Shown here in pieces: positions 34,937 through 47,200 of a stretch of DNA of 64,000 bases (the stretch's first letter is position 1; each line of letters starts with the position of its first letter). The stretch is from Thalassia testudinum (taxonomy: Eukaryota > Streptophyta > Magnoliopsida > Alismatales > Hydrocharitaceae): NCBI GenBank assembly GCA_037157565.1, contig JAZHRO010000013.1, positions 80,717,501-80,781,500 on the forward strand. The letters are read 5' to 3'. The notes beneath the pieces are model-generated. The model was given only the letters and a program-made list of their open reading frames with translations, did no database searches and was not told where the DNA came from. The position numbers and the translations under genes were made by a program.

Positions 34937-37681
34937 GGAGTCACTGGTGAGATGTGGTGGCTTGCGGTGAGAGAAGTATGAAGAGGTGCGAGAGATTCGT
35001 TGAGAAGAGTTTTAGTGAAGAAAGGTGGATGGGAAAGGAAGGGGGAGGGGGAAAGGGGTGGGGAGTGAAAAAAGAATTGAGAGTATAAAAATGAAAAATT
35101 TCATAATCTTTAAACATAATGACACTGAGGGTTAATTTGGATGGAAGGATAACTTTTTTACAGATAACTTATCCAGCATATTTGTTTGGAAGTCATAAAG
35201 ATTATCATTATAAGTTAACCTGCAGTTGTTTGGAAAATTTCTGGGTTAACCTGTAAAATTAAATGGGATAATCTATAAAAATAATTTATCCCACATTAAC
35301 CCTAGAATAACTTATCTAGGACTCAACCCAGGTCAAAATATCATTTCCAGCAAACAAGAATAATCCTTATTTTGATGGATTATCCCCCTTACCAAACTAA
35401 ACCTAAGATAATGATAAATAAGAAAACATCATAATTTTTTTAATAACATTTAAAATAATATTGATAATGAAATGGTATTTAATTATTTTCAAATATTTAT
35501 AATAACATCTATATAAAAGATTCCTATTATTTATTAAACAGTACTATCCACACTTCCGATCTCACCCATGAGATCTTTGATTGTTTACGGAAGAGAATGA
35601 TATAAATAGCCAAGATCTCCTAATATTTATAAGTAGTATTCTCCTGTTTTTATCTTATTTTTTTCAGTGAATAATCAAGATATGAGATCTTAAGTGAAAT
35701 TCATGGGTGCGTAAAATATTTTTGTTATTTATTTACGTATGTGAGTATACGTACTTTCTTAATTAATGCGCGCGGCCTCCACCGTCTTTCGTCGAAAGGC
35801 TATGGATGCCTTTGCTGGTCACGCCACTTTCCACTTGACGCTTTGCTCGGCGATAAATGGAAGAATATCAAATCTATGAATTTAAAAAGTGCAATGGTTC
35901 ATGTTGAAGATACTTGAGATTCTCATTATTGTCCCCCGGTCATTTGACGTATCTTGTGATATTTGTTGATTGCACGGTGTCGAGGTGTTAAAGAGTTTAC
36001 CACTGGCATAAAATAAGCCATGGGATCGTATCCATATCCATCGTATTTACCTTTTTAATAAAAGATGGGGCATATCAAACATAAAAAGGTTGATCTCTCC
36101 GCCTCAACAAATCTGGGCATATCTTTCCTTTCTGAGGAACAAATTGGTTATACAATAGCGCTAAATTTTTTTGATCCTTCTTATCAATACAATATAGTAG
36201 TGTCGGTGATTCATAATTCTTTCCTTTTAGGCATGTACCTTTAACTACCATTAAAATTTATAACACCTTTTTTACATGGTAGAAGACTGGGTACATATTT
36301 TGAAGATCATGGACAGCAAAGGGACAGAAATTAATATAAAGGTTTTTATTGTATTGCACCAAAGAGGGTTAAAATTTTTCTAGCCTATGAGCCGGCCACC
36401 TCCCCTGCAAGTGGTCCAGTTAACTCTCCTGAAAGCACCAACGGGATCAGTTATGAGCTTCTTGATTGCAAAGTCACAGTGCAATTACTTCCAACCACCT
36501 GTTCATGAAATTTCACTCAGATCACTACTAAAAAAAAAAAAAAAAAAAACAGACAGAAAGGAAAAGCTCGATAGTAACTTGCCTGCTACCATTTATTGCT
36601 CCACATGTACGTTTGTTTCACACGTAATTTTCACATTTGAAAAGTCCTTTATAAATATTCAAAAATGGCAGTGGGAGATAAATTTTGTGAGCAATTTACA
36701 TAAAGATCCCAAACTTTATCCTCGACTTAAATTTTGTCCTTCCCCCAATACATGTCATGAGAGTCAAATTAGGTACATTCTTGTTGTAGTGCTAAGTTGG
36801 AAATAGCCTCACAGAGAAGGTTCTTCTAGGCATTTACACTTAGCCCTCTAAAGACATGGGTAATTGCACAAAAGTTCCTTCAAGCTCATATTTTGGACAA
36901 CACCCCTATAAACGTCACTTCTATCATGCTATTGTCTCCCCCTTTTGACGAGGAAGGATTTGACCCTCATAAAATAAGTATATGATATAAGACCTAAGAG
37001 GCACAAAATCCATCTTAATGATAAAAGGCCCTAAGACCCACTTAGAAACACAATGGAGCCATAAATAGCAAACAACAAGTAGACTTGCCTAATTACGTAA
37101 GTCTTACGAAATGCTCAAGATGATATCTAGTAGAGGATAACCAAATCCTAATTGCCCTCAAAATGTGAGCACCCTAATCATGCCAATGACACCATGAAAA
37201 TCTTCATAAATAGCAACAAAACAACCTTGTGGTGATTGGCCATCAATCACCTAATAACCATGATCCTAATTGCTGCCTACGTCAAAGGCACCTTTAAATA
37301 CACTAGAGTATGCGAACTTCAACTGCAAGATGCTAGGCAACGATAGCCATGATGGTATCACAATAAACTATGGCGTTGATATGCCTAAGTAAAATTGTCT
37401 AACCAGATGTCACACTTCCATGCTTATGTTTCTTCCCAAACAAAAGCAAATGCCTAATTGTATGAAACAAAGAGGTCACTTGCAGGAGGTAAACCCTGTG
37501 TAATACTCTCTTAGTTAGTAGACTAACCAAAGAGAGCGAGGACACTTGATAAGGAAAGGAAAAACCCTATGTAAGTCCAACAAAAAAGGCCTCTTAAAGG
37601 CCTAAGAAAAGACTCATGGAGGCCCAACCAACAAAGGCTAAAAGCCCACTATCTACTTGAACTAAAGGAAAAATCAGGTGG
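34937..37681. other. Intergenic
   Basis: No supported gene. A possible MITE lies at 35129-35405. 36830-37680 is featureless apart from many short broken frames. Confidence 0.5.
35129..35405. mobile_element. Possible MITE
   Basis: A 277-bp AT-rich segment with imperfect inverted ends: GGGTTAATTTGGATGG at the left and the complement of TAGGTTTAGTTTGGTAAGG at the right. There are internal self-complementary stretches (TTAACCTG...GGGTTAACC) and no coding capacity. The target duplication is not clear. Confidence 0.45.
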
Positions 37682-40118
37682 TGTTACGACCCGATTCCTG
37701 GATCCCTACAGGACCTGAGACCGGCTTGCATCGACTAATCCCAAGACCCAGTCCTCTAACAAGAAATAACCAAAAAGCAAGAAAGAAAATCACATTCGCA
37801 TATGCAATATAACTAAGCAGTAAAATCGTGCAAAGCAGTAAAGGAAAAGTAAAACTGCTGTTCTAACACATACCACCATAACAACAGAGACAACGGAAAC
37901 GAAAGCAACAGTAACAACAACAGTAGCTAAAAGTCTGAACTCACAACAACAGTAAAGAGGTACAACAAAGAGCGCAGAAAACTACGACTGGGCTCGACTG
38001 GACCTAGCACCCTCCGCAGTCGGAAGCTCGGGCTGCTCAACTCCTGGACTTGAACAGTGTTATGAAAAGATAGAGTCAGCGAATGCTGAGTAGAGTGGTA
38101 TCTATACTATCTAAAGCAATAAAAGTAATAGGTTTAATTCTCTTTTCTAGTTATTTTAGTTTACATGCATTTCCTTTTCACCCCTTTTTCTCTAACTTTC
38201 AGATTTTCTTGATCTTGAATGTTCCTCATGGAAACGATCTTGATTGCAGACTTTTTCGAGTAGAAGGTACACGTGGTGCTCTCCTGGCCGGAAGAGTCCC
38301 CCGTGATAGTTCTACACCCAGTCAACCACCTCGAGGTCACTGTTAGACGTAGCGGTGACTACGGCACACGTGATAAGCACACAGGTAGCTACCCCGCACT
38401 GACACGCGGTCAGTCGTTTCTGCTAGCGGGTACATCCAAAGTACAGCACGGAACAGTATAGGGCCTAACCCTCTCAGAAACAGGGATCTCACCCCTCAGA
38501 ACCAAACAGGGGTCTTGTCCCTTCACAATCCACACACCCTCGTCTGACTACCCCGGTTTACCTAGAGGGCCTAACAAGTCGGTGTAGGGTGGCTAGCTGA
38601 ACCCTGGGTCCCGTGGGGTGGCTAGCTCCCTCCCTACACTAGTAGCTCGCCTAGGTATCGTGTATACAAGGGCCAACAAAAGTCGGTGTAGAGTGGCCAA
38701 TCCTAACCCCGGGTCCCAACCCAAGGGCGGCTAGCTCCACTCTACACAAAAAGGGGACAATCGCTCTCCTTGGTACCACATACTCAAGGGCCAGCACACT
38801 TCCCGTCTACATTCCAAATTTTCCATCTAACCACAGGAGCTCTACTCCTAATTTCCCATAGGGTTCATGCTCATGTTTACCACATTATTCCGATTCAGAT
38901 TCTACCATCCACAATTTAATTCTCATTTATATACAGGCAGCTCGTGTTTCCATAATTCCATACATGCAACTAATGATTTCATAGATAATTGTTCATTTAT
39001 CTCAGGCAGCTCCTATTCTAATAGGCAGCTCACAACTTTATTACAGGCAATTGCTAGCAGTTTAACTTAATCATGTATACATATACAATTATGCAGTACA
39101 ATGGTTTTATTCATTTCTTTATCCTAGAGTTCATGCCACATCCTAGGGGTTCCAGTTGGCTAATTTCACAATCACGTTCTTATTTATTATAATTAACAGA
39201 AGTAGACCACTCTACCAGACAATCCGGGAGTAATGGGGGTTTGAACCGCAGACCCAGGCGTCTCTGCTAGCTCCAAACACGCAACAGGTCGAAACCCTAT
39301 ACCAAGGAATACATCACAAAGGAGGATTCAGAATAGTGTACAAAGGCTTCTAGTATGTAGAGAAACTCATAAGGAAACCACAGATACTTTGTTTACGTAA
39401 AACGGATCTCGTTTGAACCTCAAATGGTTGAAAAATGTGTCTACTGACCAAAATCAGACGTTTGGAAACAAGTCCAGATGTCTTAAAAGATACAGAACCT
39501 CACCTCAAGTTCCTGCGGTGTTCTCAGATGTCCAGGACCCCCCTGCGATCGTCTGAAAGCGGTTCCAGACGTCTGACCACTCCTCCGGTCATCTGAAAGC
39601 ACCTCTGGTCGTTTAGTGAGCTGGTCAAACATCTGAAAGTGCATGGGAGGGCGTTCTGCGCTCCTTCCCAAGGTTGTTCCTACGTACAACAGAGCAGCCC
39701 CCCCAAAATAAGGCCGACATATCTTCTGTGATGCGGCCAACATGGTCGTAACCGCAAAAAGAACGTACCTTTGCGAATAAGGTGCTTTCAGACGTCTGGT
39801 CTTGACTCCAGACGTCCAGATGCTCAACAGTAGTTTGAATTACACTCCAGACATCTGATACTGGAAAAATTCCAGTATCAGAACGTGCTCCCAGCGCTCC
39901 TCGCCGCGTTGCGCCGTGTCTTTCCTCGCTCTGCCGCAGGTGGTCGAGGACATCGCTCCGGACTCCCTCCTCCTCCTATACGCGCCGCGGTGGCTGTGCG
40001 AGCTCCGACGAGCTTCCACCGAAGCTCCCAACCTCGACCTCCTCCTCCTCACGCACTCTCCTCCTCCTCGTTCTCATGCGCTGCCACGCTCACCTCCTCT
40101 CGTCGCTCCGCCGCGCTC
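37682..40118 (-). repeat. Solo LTR 2 of the Tekay-like family, minus orientation, left part
   Basis: Begins TGTTACGACCCGATTCC, the inverse of the family LTR end, and runs to the insertion site CGCTC at 40114-40118. With 50478-50740 it makes about 2.7 kb. The outer target duplication is near-perfect: GGTGG (37677-37681) and GGTGA (50741-50745). It contains decayed GACGTC arrays at 39457-39630. Confidence 0.85.
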
Positions 40119-40135
40119 TGTTACGAACCGTGCTT

Positions 40136-40236
40136 TCAAACGTCTTTTAAGACGTCTGGGAGGTGTCCCAGACGTCGTACCAGACGTCTGTCCCAGACAT
40201 CGTACCAGACGTCTGGAATCACTTCCAGACGTCTGG
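40136..40236 (+). promoter_or_regulatory. GACGTC palindrome array A, 5' LTR
   Basis: GACGTC starts at 40151, 40171, 40183, 40208 and 40228, with GACATC at 40196: steps 20-12-13-12-20. The 3' LTR has the simple 20-12-20 form (47850, 47870, 47882, 47902), so a 25-bp unit was duplicated here. It lies upstream of the TATA-like box. Confidence 0.85.
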
Positions 40237-40363
40237 GATTCATTTTTTCTGCGTGCACACCGTTGCATCTGCGCGCCTGCACCCGCAGACCTGCTCCGCC
40301 TCTTCTTTTTCCCTCTCCCTCCTACGCCGTCTGTCGTGCTCTCTCTCTCCTCCTCGCGCGGCC

Positions 40364-40370
40364 TTAAAAG
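40364..40370 (+). promoter_or_regulatory. TATA-like box of the Tekay 5' LTR
   Basis: TTAAAAG in GGCCTTAAAAGGGCC, a 15-bp near-palindrome after a CT-rich run. Kept at 48038-48044. Confidence 0.5.
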
Positions 40371-40705
40371 GGCCACGCCTCTCCCTCACTCCCGTCACCT
40401 CCGCCTCCTTCCTCTTCTCCTTCAGCCAGTGCGCGAGAGTGAGCGCGAGAGCGAACGCGAGGGTGCAGCGGCGGCGGCGATAGCCGCGGTGGGTGCGGGA
40501 GGAGGTGCTACGCAGGGGAGGAGGCGTCGGCCGTGAGGGCTCGAGCCTGCCAGGGCAGCGGGAGCCGGCCGGTGGGGGCGCAGCGGGCGCGGAGTGGCTC
40601 AGGAGGCCTGCTATAGCTCGAGCAGCAGGCGGAGCACTCGCGGTGCGACCGGGCATCGCGAGTGGAGGGCGAGTGGCGCCCTGGTTCTGGAAAATTTTCC
40701 AGAAT

Positions 40706-40770
40706 CAGACGTCTGTGCTTCTAGACAAACGACTGGAACGACGTCTGGAAAACTGTCCAGACGTCTGAAA
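40706..40770 (+). promoter_or_regulatory. GACGTC palindrome array B, 5' LTR
   Basis: Boxes at 40708, 40728 (decayed), 40740 and 40760 follow the 20-12-20 rule. The matching 3' LTR array is 48363, 48383, 48395, 48415. Confidence 0.85.
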
Positions 40771-40869
40771 GGTGAGTTTTTCCGCCTTCTTCCTTCCCTT
40801 CGATTGACCATACTAAGAGAGAGAGGAAATGGGTACGTGCAGGGTCGAAGATTCGCATCCAACGCAAAT

Positions 40870-41052
40870 CAAACGTCTAGCTGCAATGCCAGACGACGGG
40901 AACGACTTCCAGACGTCCTGGGTGACCATCGGACGTCTGGGAACTAGGCCAGACGCCCCTGTAGGCTTCTGGACGTCTGAGAGCCCACGTAGAGCAAGGT
41001 AATTCCCTGATCCACTTTTTAAGACGTCTGGAAGAAGTTCCAGACGTCTGAT
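40870..41052 (+). promoter_or_regulatory. GACGTC palindrome array C, six boxes at a 20-bp step
   Basis: Boxes start at 40872, 40892, 40912, 40932, 40952 and 40972 (three exact GACGTC, three one or two bases off), each exactly 20 bp on. A last pair follows at 41023/41043. The 3' LTR has the same six at 48527-48627 and the minus-strand solo LTR 2 shows the same step at 39548-39628. Confidence 0.85.
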
Positions 41053-42796
41053 TTTGCACTGTTTCGTCGTTTTCGACCCTTTTTCAGGCCCGTTCAGGCT
41101 CCGTTTTCCGCGTTTCAAGTTGCGTTCTTTTCGGAATTACATCCTCTACCTGTCTACAGTAGCTGTATACTGTTTTGAGAAGTTCCTTGTGTTTGATCCT
41201 TGTGATAGGATCCCGTTCCGTTGCAGTCTCGGGGGTTGCGGAGGCACGCGGGATTCCCGACCACGCCCCCAGTTCGCCTGTTGTAATCGGTAGAGTGGCT
41301 TTAAGTATAATCCGTTAAATTATGAAACCATAAATAGAACCTAGGACATTGCATGAATCCTAGGAATGAGAAATAGATTGAATGGTAGATTCCTAGGGTG
41401 TTGCATGAATCCTAGGGCTGGAAAACTAGATTGTATGATAGATCCTAGGATATGGCATGAATCCTAGGACGGGAAAATTAATGGAATGTATGAATACTGC
41501 AGTCTTGGAAAATGTGGAAAGGAAATAATAGCTGCCTGTGAATTGAATTAACAGCTGCCTGTTATGAATAAATGAACATGATTAAGAATATGGGATGTAT
41601 GAACGTGAAACTGGAATGTTCTGAGTTAAAGAGCTGGAACCCTACGGGGAGTTAGGAGTAGAACTCCTGGAAAGTGAATGGAATAGAATTGGGGAAGTGA
41701 GCTGGCCCTTGAGTACGGAGTACCAAGGAGAGCGACTGTCTCCCCCTGTTTAGTGCAGAGCGGAGCCAGCCGCCCCAGAGACCCGGGGTTAGGACTGGCC
41801 ACTCTGTACCGACTTGCTGGCCCTCGTGTACGTAGTACCGAGGTGAGCTACTAGTGTAGGGAGGTACTAGCTACCCCACGGGTCCCGGGTTTCTGCTAGC
41901 CTCCCACACCGACTTGTTAGGCCCACTGGGGCAAACCAGGGTAGTCAGGCGAGGGTGCGCGGACTGTGAAGGGGCGAGGCCCCTGTTTAGTTACTATGGA
42001 GGGGTTGGAACCCTGTTATTGAGAGGGCTCTGCCCTGTACTGGTTCCGTGCTATGCTTTGGGCGCACCCGTTAACGGAAACGACTGACCGCGTGCCAGTG
42101 CGGGTTAGCTACCCGTGCGTTTACCGCATGTGCCGTAGTCACCGTTACGTCTGTCAGTGACCTTGGGGTGGTTGACTGAGAGTAGGATCACCACGGGGGA
42201 CTCTCCCGGCCAGGGGAGCACCACGTGCTACTTCTACTGTTCGGAAAAGACTGCAATCAAGATCGTTTCCCCGAGGAACATTCGAGATCAAGTGAAGGAT
42301 CTGAGAAATAGATAAATTGTGAAACAATAGAAAGACGTAAATAAAGGAAGAAAGAAAATTAAACAGCTACTGTACACTTTACTATTTTTTTAGTTTAGCT
42401 GCCACTCTACTCAGCGTTTTGTTGACCAGGTGTTGAGCAGCCAGGGTCAGAGGCTGCAGAGGACGCTGGGCCGAGTAGGGTCCAGTAGAGTTACCACTGT
42501 TCTCTTGTACCTCTTTTTGTTCCGTTATAGTGAGTAGTTCTTGTTTCCGCTGTACTTTTCTTTACCTGCAGCTCATATTATGTTATGAATGTTGTTCTAC
42601 TGTTGTGGTGGTATATACTGTAGTGGTTTCTTTCCTTACTGCTATATTTCCTTACTATTATTTATATTCATGTTGAATGTGGTTTATTTTACTGCTCTTT
42701 TGGTTACTTCCTCGTTGGACGACTAGGTCTTGGGATCAGTTGAGTCGGTCCAGTTCTCGTGTCTCGTAGGGACTTGGGAATCGGGTCGTTACAAGA

Positions 42797-42808
42797 TGGT
42801 ATCAGAGC
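42797..42808 (+). other. Primer-binding site of the Tekay element
   Basis: TGGTATCAGAGC, complementary to initiator tRNA-Met, three bases after the LTR end. Confidence 0.9.
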
Positions 42809-42975
42809 AAGGTCGTCCCGAGAAGTGAATCAACTGACTGGAAAATAACCAATTCACATGTCTATAACTAGAGTAACCACCACAACATATCTTTTGACAT
42901 GAGCTTTTAGACATTTCCGTTCGGTATCGTTTCGTAGTGACGTGTTCCGTTTTGTTTCGCGTCTCCTTGTAGGAG

Positions 42976-44125
42976 ATGCCTCGTCGTGGGACCAGTGAGG
43001 CGGGCCGCGGGTGCGGCTGAGGACGAGGTCGGCGAGGTGGGCGTGCCGTTGCCGACACCCCAGTGGACCAGCCACTACTTCCGGGCGTCCGACCCAGGAC
43101 CTCGCCCGGCTGATACGAGACATTATACGAGAGGAGCTCCACCCACCGCCCCGAGCACCTCACCCTGGGGTTGTGGAGGGGGAGTCCTCTGTGGGACCAC
43201 TCGACGGACGCGGTGTTGGACACGGGGGAGGGGATGGGCCGCTGCAGCCCCCACTTTCCTCCGACACTTCCGTGCACGAGGCACCTTCGCCTGGAGGTGC
43301 ACCAGCACCTCCCCTACAGCGTCACTTCGAGCTTTTCGAGCAGTTCCGGAAGCTGAAGCCCCCCTCCTTCAAGGGGGATGAGGACCTGACCGAGGCAGAG
43401 GACTGGCTTGAGCAGCTGGAGAAGATTTTCGACATCCTTCGGCCCCCGGTGGAGTGCCGCGTGGCCTTTGCCACGTACCAGCTGGAGAGTGCGGCACACA
43501 GGTGGTGGAGGGCGGTCCGGGGACAGGAGAGGGACGAGCCGACGTGGGACCAGTTCGTCACCCTTTTCTGCGAGCAGTACTTTCCCCAAACGTGGCAGGA
43601 CCAGAGGAGGCGGGAGTTCCACACTCTCCACCAAGGGACGATGACTGTGAGCGCGTACCGCACGCGTTTCCTGGAGCTGTCCCGCTTTGCAGCAACAACG
43701 GTAGCTACTGAGGAGGAGCGCCTTTGGAGGTTCATCGAGGGGCGCTGGCCTGCGATTTGGGGGTATGTCAAACCCCTGAAGCTGCCTACGTTTTCGAGGG
43801 TGGTGGAGGCAGCTATGACTTACGAGGAGACCAACCCGTCCGCGCGAGACACTGAAGGCGGGCAGAAGAGGCCCTTTCAGCCAGACTTTTCACAGGGCCG
43901 ACGAGAGAGGAGACACGTGGCGTCCGCAGGAGAGCCGTCACGTTTTACAGGACCATCAGTGGCCTTTGGGGGCCCTCGACAGGGGCCAATCGCCAGCATC
44001 GGACCCCCGCCCAGCCGACAGTAGGGACCCACTGAGGGCGGGAGTCGGGTTCCCCTCTGTTACCAGTGTGGCCAGCCGGGCCACATCAGGAGGGACTGCC
44101 CGTCTAGGGCAGGAGGTCAGTAGAT
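42976..44125 (+). pseudogene. Tekay gag with zinc knuckle, interrupted
   Basis: The likely start is ATG 42976 (MPRRGTSEAGRG), but a TGA at 43018 and a frame change before about 43080 cut it off. The long open part, about 43080-44021, carries the gag capsid region (FEQFRKLKPPSFKG, AEDWLEQLEKIF, WDQFVTLFCEQYFP, YRTRFLELSRFA, PAIWGYVKPLKLPTF). A TAG at 44022 stands before the intact CCHC knuckle CYQCGQPGHIRRDC (44057-44098). Gag packages the RNA into particles. At least one frameshift also separates it from pol near 44180-44230. Confidence 0.85.
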
Positions 44126-44239
44126 ACTTCCCGCGCAGAGCACTGGAGGACACGCAGGAGGTCGCGGTTCCCAGGCGCGAGGAGGAGGACAGCAGTCGCG
44201 AGGAGGGTACCGGCCGCACCTACCCGTCCGACGCAGAGT

Positions 44240-47200
44240 GTGGCTGCTTCGTCCGCACCTAGAGTTGAGGGGAGTATCAACGCCCTAACACACAGGGACG
44301 CCAGAGCTTCGAGATCGGTGGTAGCAGGTATGGTTTCAGTTTCCGGCAGGCTCGTTTACACGCTTTTCGATTCCGACGCTACGCACTTGTTTGTCGCAGC
44401 CAGTTTCGCAGTTAGTTTGGACCAGGATTATACAGCATTGGAAAATCTGTTCGTAATCAGAGGTCCGAGTGGTCAGCTGTTTGTAGCTGAGGAGGTGTAC
44501 ACGGATTGCGACGTCAGCGTCGGGGGACATAGCTTGCCAGCTGACCTGATTATGTTACAGATGGACTTTGGAGTGATTCTGGGGATGGATTGGCTGTCCG
44601 CTTACCACGCCTTGGTGGACTGTTTTGAGAGGAAGATCGTCTTCTCCATTCCAGAGTTGCCTTCTTTCGAGTTTCACGGACAGCTAGTGGACGGAGGTTT
44701 CAGGTGCATTTCGGCACTTCGGGCGGTGAGACTTTTGAGCCAGGGGTGTGAGGGCTTCCTAGCTTGTGTGGTGGCAGAGCCCAGCCCTGTGGGAGACTTC
44801 CAGAGTATCCCGGTGGTCAGAGAGTACCCTGACGTGTTTCCAGACGAGTTACCAGGACTACCACCCGAGCGTGAGATCGAGTTTGAGATCTCAGTAGTAC
44901 CAGGGACCAGCCCCATCTCCACCGCGCCATACAGGATGGCACCGCTTGAGTTGCGAGAGCTCAAGTCCCAGTTGCAGGACCTTTTGGAGAAAGGTTTCGT
45001 GAGGCCCAGTGCGTCTCCCTGGGGAGCCCCGGTACTGTTTGTGAAGAAGAAGGATGGTACCCTACGCCTTTGTGTGGACTACCGACAGCTGAATTGGGTC
45101 ACCATCAAGAATAGACATCCGCTGCCGAGAATCGACGACTTGTTTGACCAGTTGCGGGGTGCCACGGTGTTCTCCAAGATCGACTTGAGGTCGGGATACC
45201 ACCAGTTGAGGATCAGGGAGACCGACGTCTCCAAGATAGCTTTCCGCACCCGGTACGGACATTACGAGTTTTTGGTCATGCTGTTTGGGTTGACCAATGC
45301 CCCCGCTGCTTTCATGGACCTGATGAATCGGGTGTTTAGACCGTACTTGGACCAGTTCGTGGTGGTTTTCATAGATGATGTACTCGTCTATTCTAGAGGT
45401 CGGACGTAGCACGGACAGCACTTGCAGATGGTTCTGGACACTCTGAGACGACGTAGGTTGTACACCAAATATAGCAAGTGCGAGTTCTGGTTGAGGGAGG
45501 TGACCTTCTTAGGTCATGTGATCTCTGGAGACGGCTTGGCGATGGACCCAGCCAAGGTTGAGGCAGTACTCAGGTGGGAGAGACCGCGTTCAGTCACTGA
45601 GATTCGTAGTTTCCTGGGACTGGCAGGCTACTACAGACGATTCATCAAAGGTTTTTCACATATTGCACGTCCTATGACACAGTTGACCCGGAAGGACGTG
45701 CCCTTCGCTTGGACAGACGCCTGTGAGGCGTGTTTTCTGGAGCTGAAGGAGAGGTTGACCTCGGCTCCCGTGCTCACCATCCCTGACAGTAGTGGTGGGT
45801 TCGTTGTGTACACGGACGCCTCCTTGCAGGGGTTAGGAGGTATGCTCATGCAGAGGGGTCACGTTGTCGCTTACGCTTCGCGGCAACTGAAGCACCATGA
45901 GCATACCTACCCTACCCACGACCTAGAGTTGGCAGCTATTGTTTTCGTACTGAAGACTTGGAGGCACTACTTGTACGGTGAGACCTTCGAAATTTTCACA
46001 AATCACAAGAGCCTCAGATACCTTTTTGATCAGAAGGAGCTCAACATGAGACAGAGACGTTGGTTGGAGCTCCTGAAGGACTACGACTGCAGAATATCCT
46101 ACCACCCGGAAAAGGCCAATGTGGTGGCTGACACCTTGAGCCGTAAGGCGCCTGCGCACTTGGCCAGTTTACAGTTACAGAGTTAGAGCATTTTGGAGGA
46201 GGTAGGCAGTTGGCGACCCCTGGAGTTACGGGGGTACTGTGGGGCAGTGACGGTGACACGGCAGACTAGGCCAGAGCTGATAGACCGCATCATCACATGA
46301 CAGATGACCGATCCATACTTGCAGTCCTTGCGCGACAGAGTACTGTCGGGAGACCCGGGGGACTTCTCTTTCACAGACCAGGTGCTGCGCTTGAGGGGAC
46401 GGTTGTGCGTTCCCAGAGACGAGGAGCTGTTGAGAGAGCTCCTGACTAAGGCACACGGTTCCAGATTCACTATACATCTCGGAAACACGAAGATGTACCA
46501 CGACTTGAGACACGAGTTTTGGTGGAGGGGGATGAAGCGGGATGTGGGTGAATTCGTGCAGCAGTGCTTAGTGTGCCAGCAGGTGAAAGCCGAGCATCAG
46601 AGGCCTGCAGGGCCGCTACAGCCGCTTCCAATGCCAGAGTGGAAGTGAGAGAGCATCACCATGGACTTGGTGGTGGGCTTACCTGTTACCCAGCGGGGAC
46701 ATGACACAGTCTGGGTAATAGTGGATAGACTGACGAAGACGGCACGATTCTTGCCGATCCGAGTCACTTTGGGACCAGCACAGTTGGCAGAGAGATATAT
46801 CCGGGATGTGGTACGACTACACGGAGTTCCGCGGGAGATCGTATCCGACCGGGATACCCGCTTTACGTCCCAGTTTTGGGCTGAGTTTCAGCAGGCCTTG
46901 GGGACGCAGTTGAGGTTTAGTACGGCTTACCACCCCCAGACGGACGGACAGTCTGAGCGCACGATACAGACACTTGAGGACCTTTTGCGTGCCTGTGTAC
47001 TGGACTTGAGGGGCTCTTGGGAGGAGCACCTGCCCCTGGCGGAGTTTGCATACAACAATAGTTATCACTCGAGTATCGGCATGGCTCCCTACGAGGCTCT
47101 GTACGGACGGAGGTGTACGGCACCCTTGAGTTGGGTTGAGGTGGGAACCAAGTGGGAGGTTGGCCCCAGGTTGATCTGGCAGAGTCAGGAGGTAGTCGAG

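Larger units (their letters stand above)
40119..42793 (+). repeat. 5' LTR of the Tekay element
   Basis: TGTTACGAACC...GGGTCGTTACA. Relative to the 3' LTR it has an extra 25 bp inside the first palindrome array and lacks about 29 bp near 42425 (3' copy near 50078-50110). TATA-like TTAAAAG at 40364-40370. Confidence 0.92.

Noticed and set aside
39885..40656. Several GC-rich frames of 100-206 codons in the LTRs (also 33863-34465 and 47803-48336)
   Set aside because: They lie in non-coding LTR leaders, occur in several frames on both strands and cross the nested-insertion junction.
42789..43771. Minus-strand frames of 149-162 codons opposite gag
   Set aside because: Shadows of the GC-rich gag frame.
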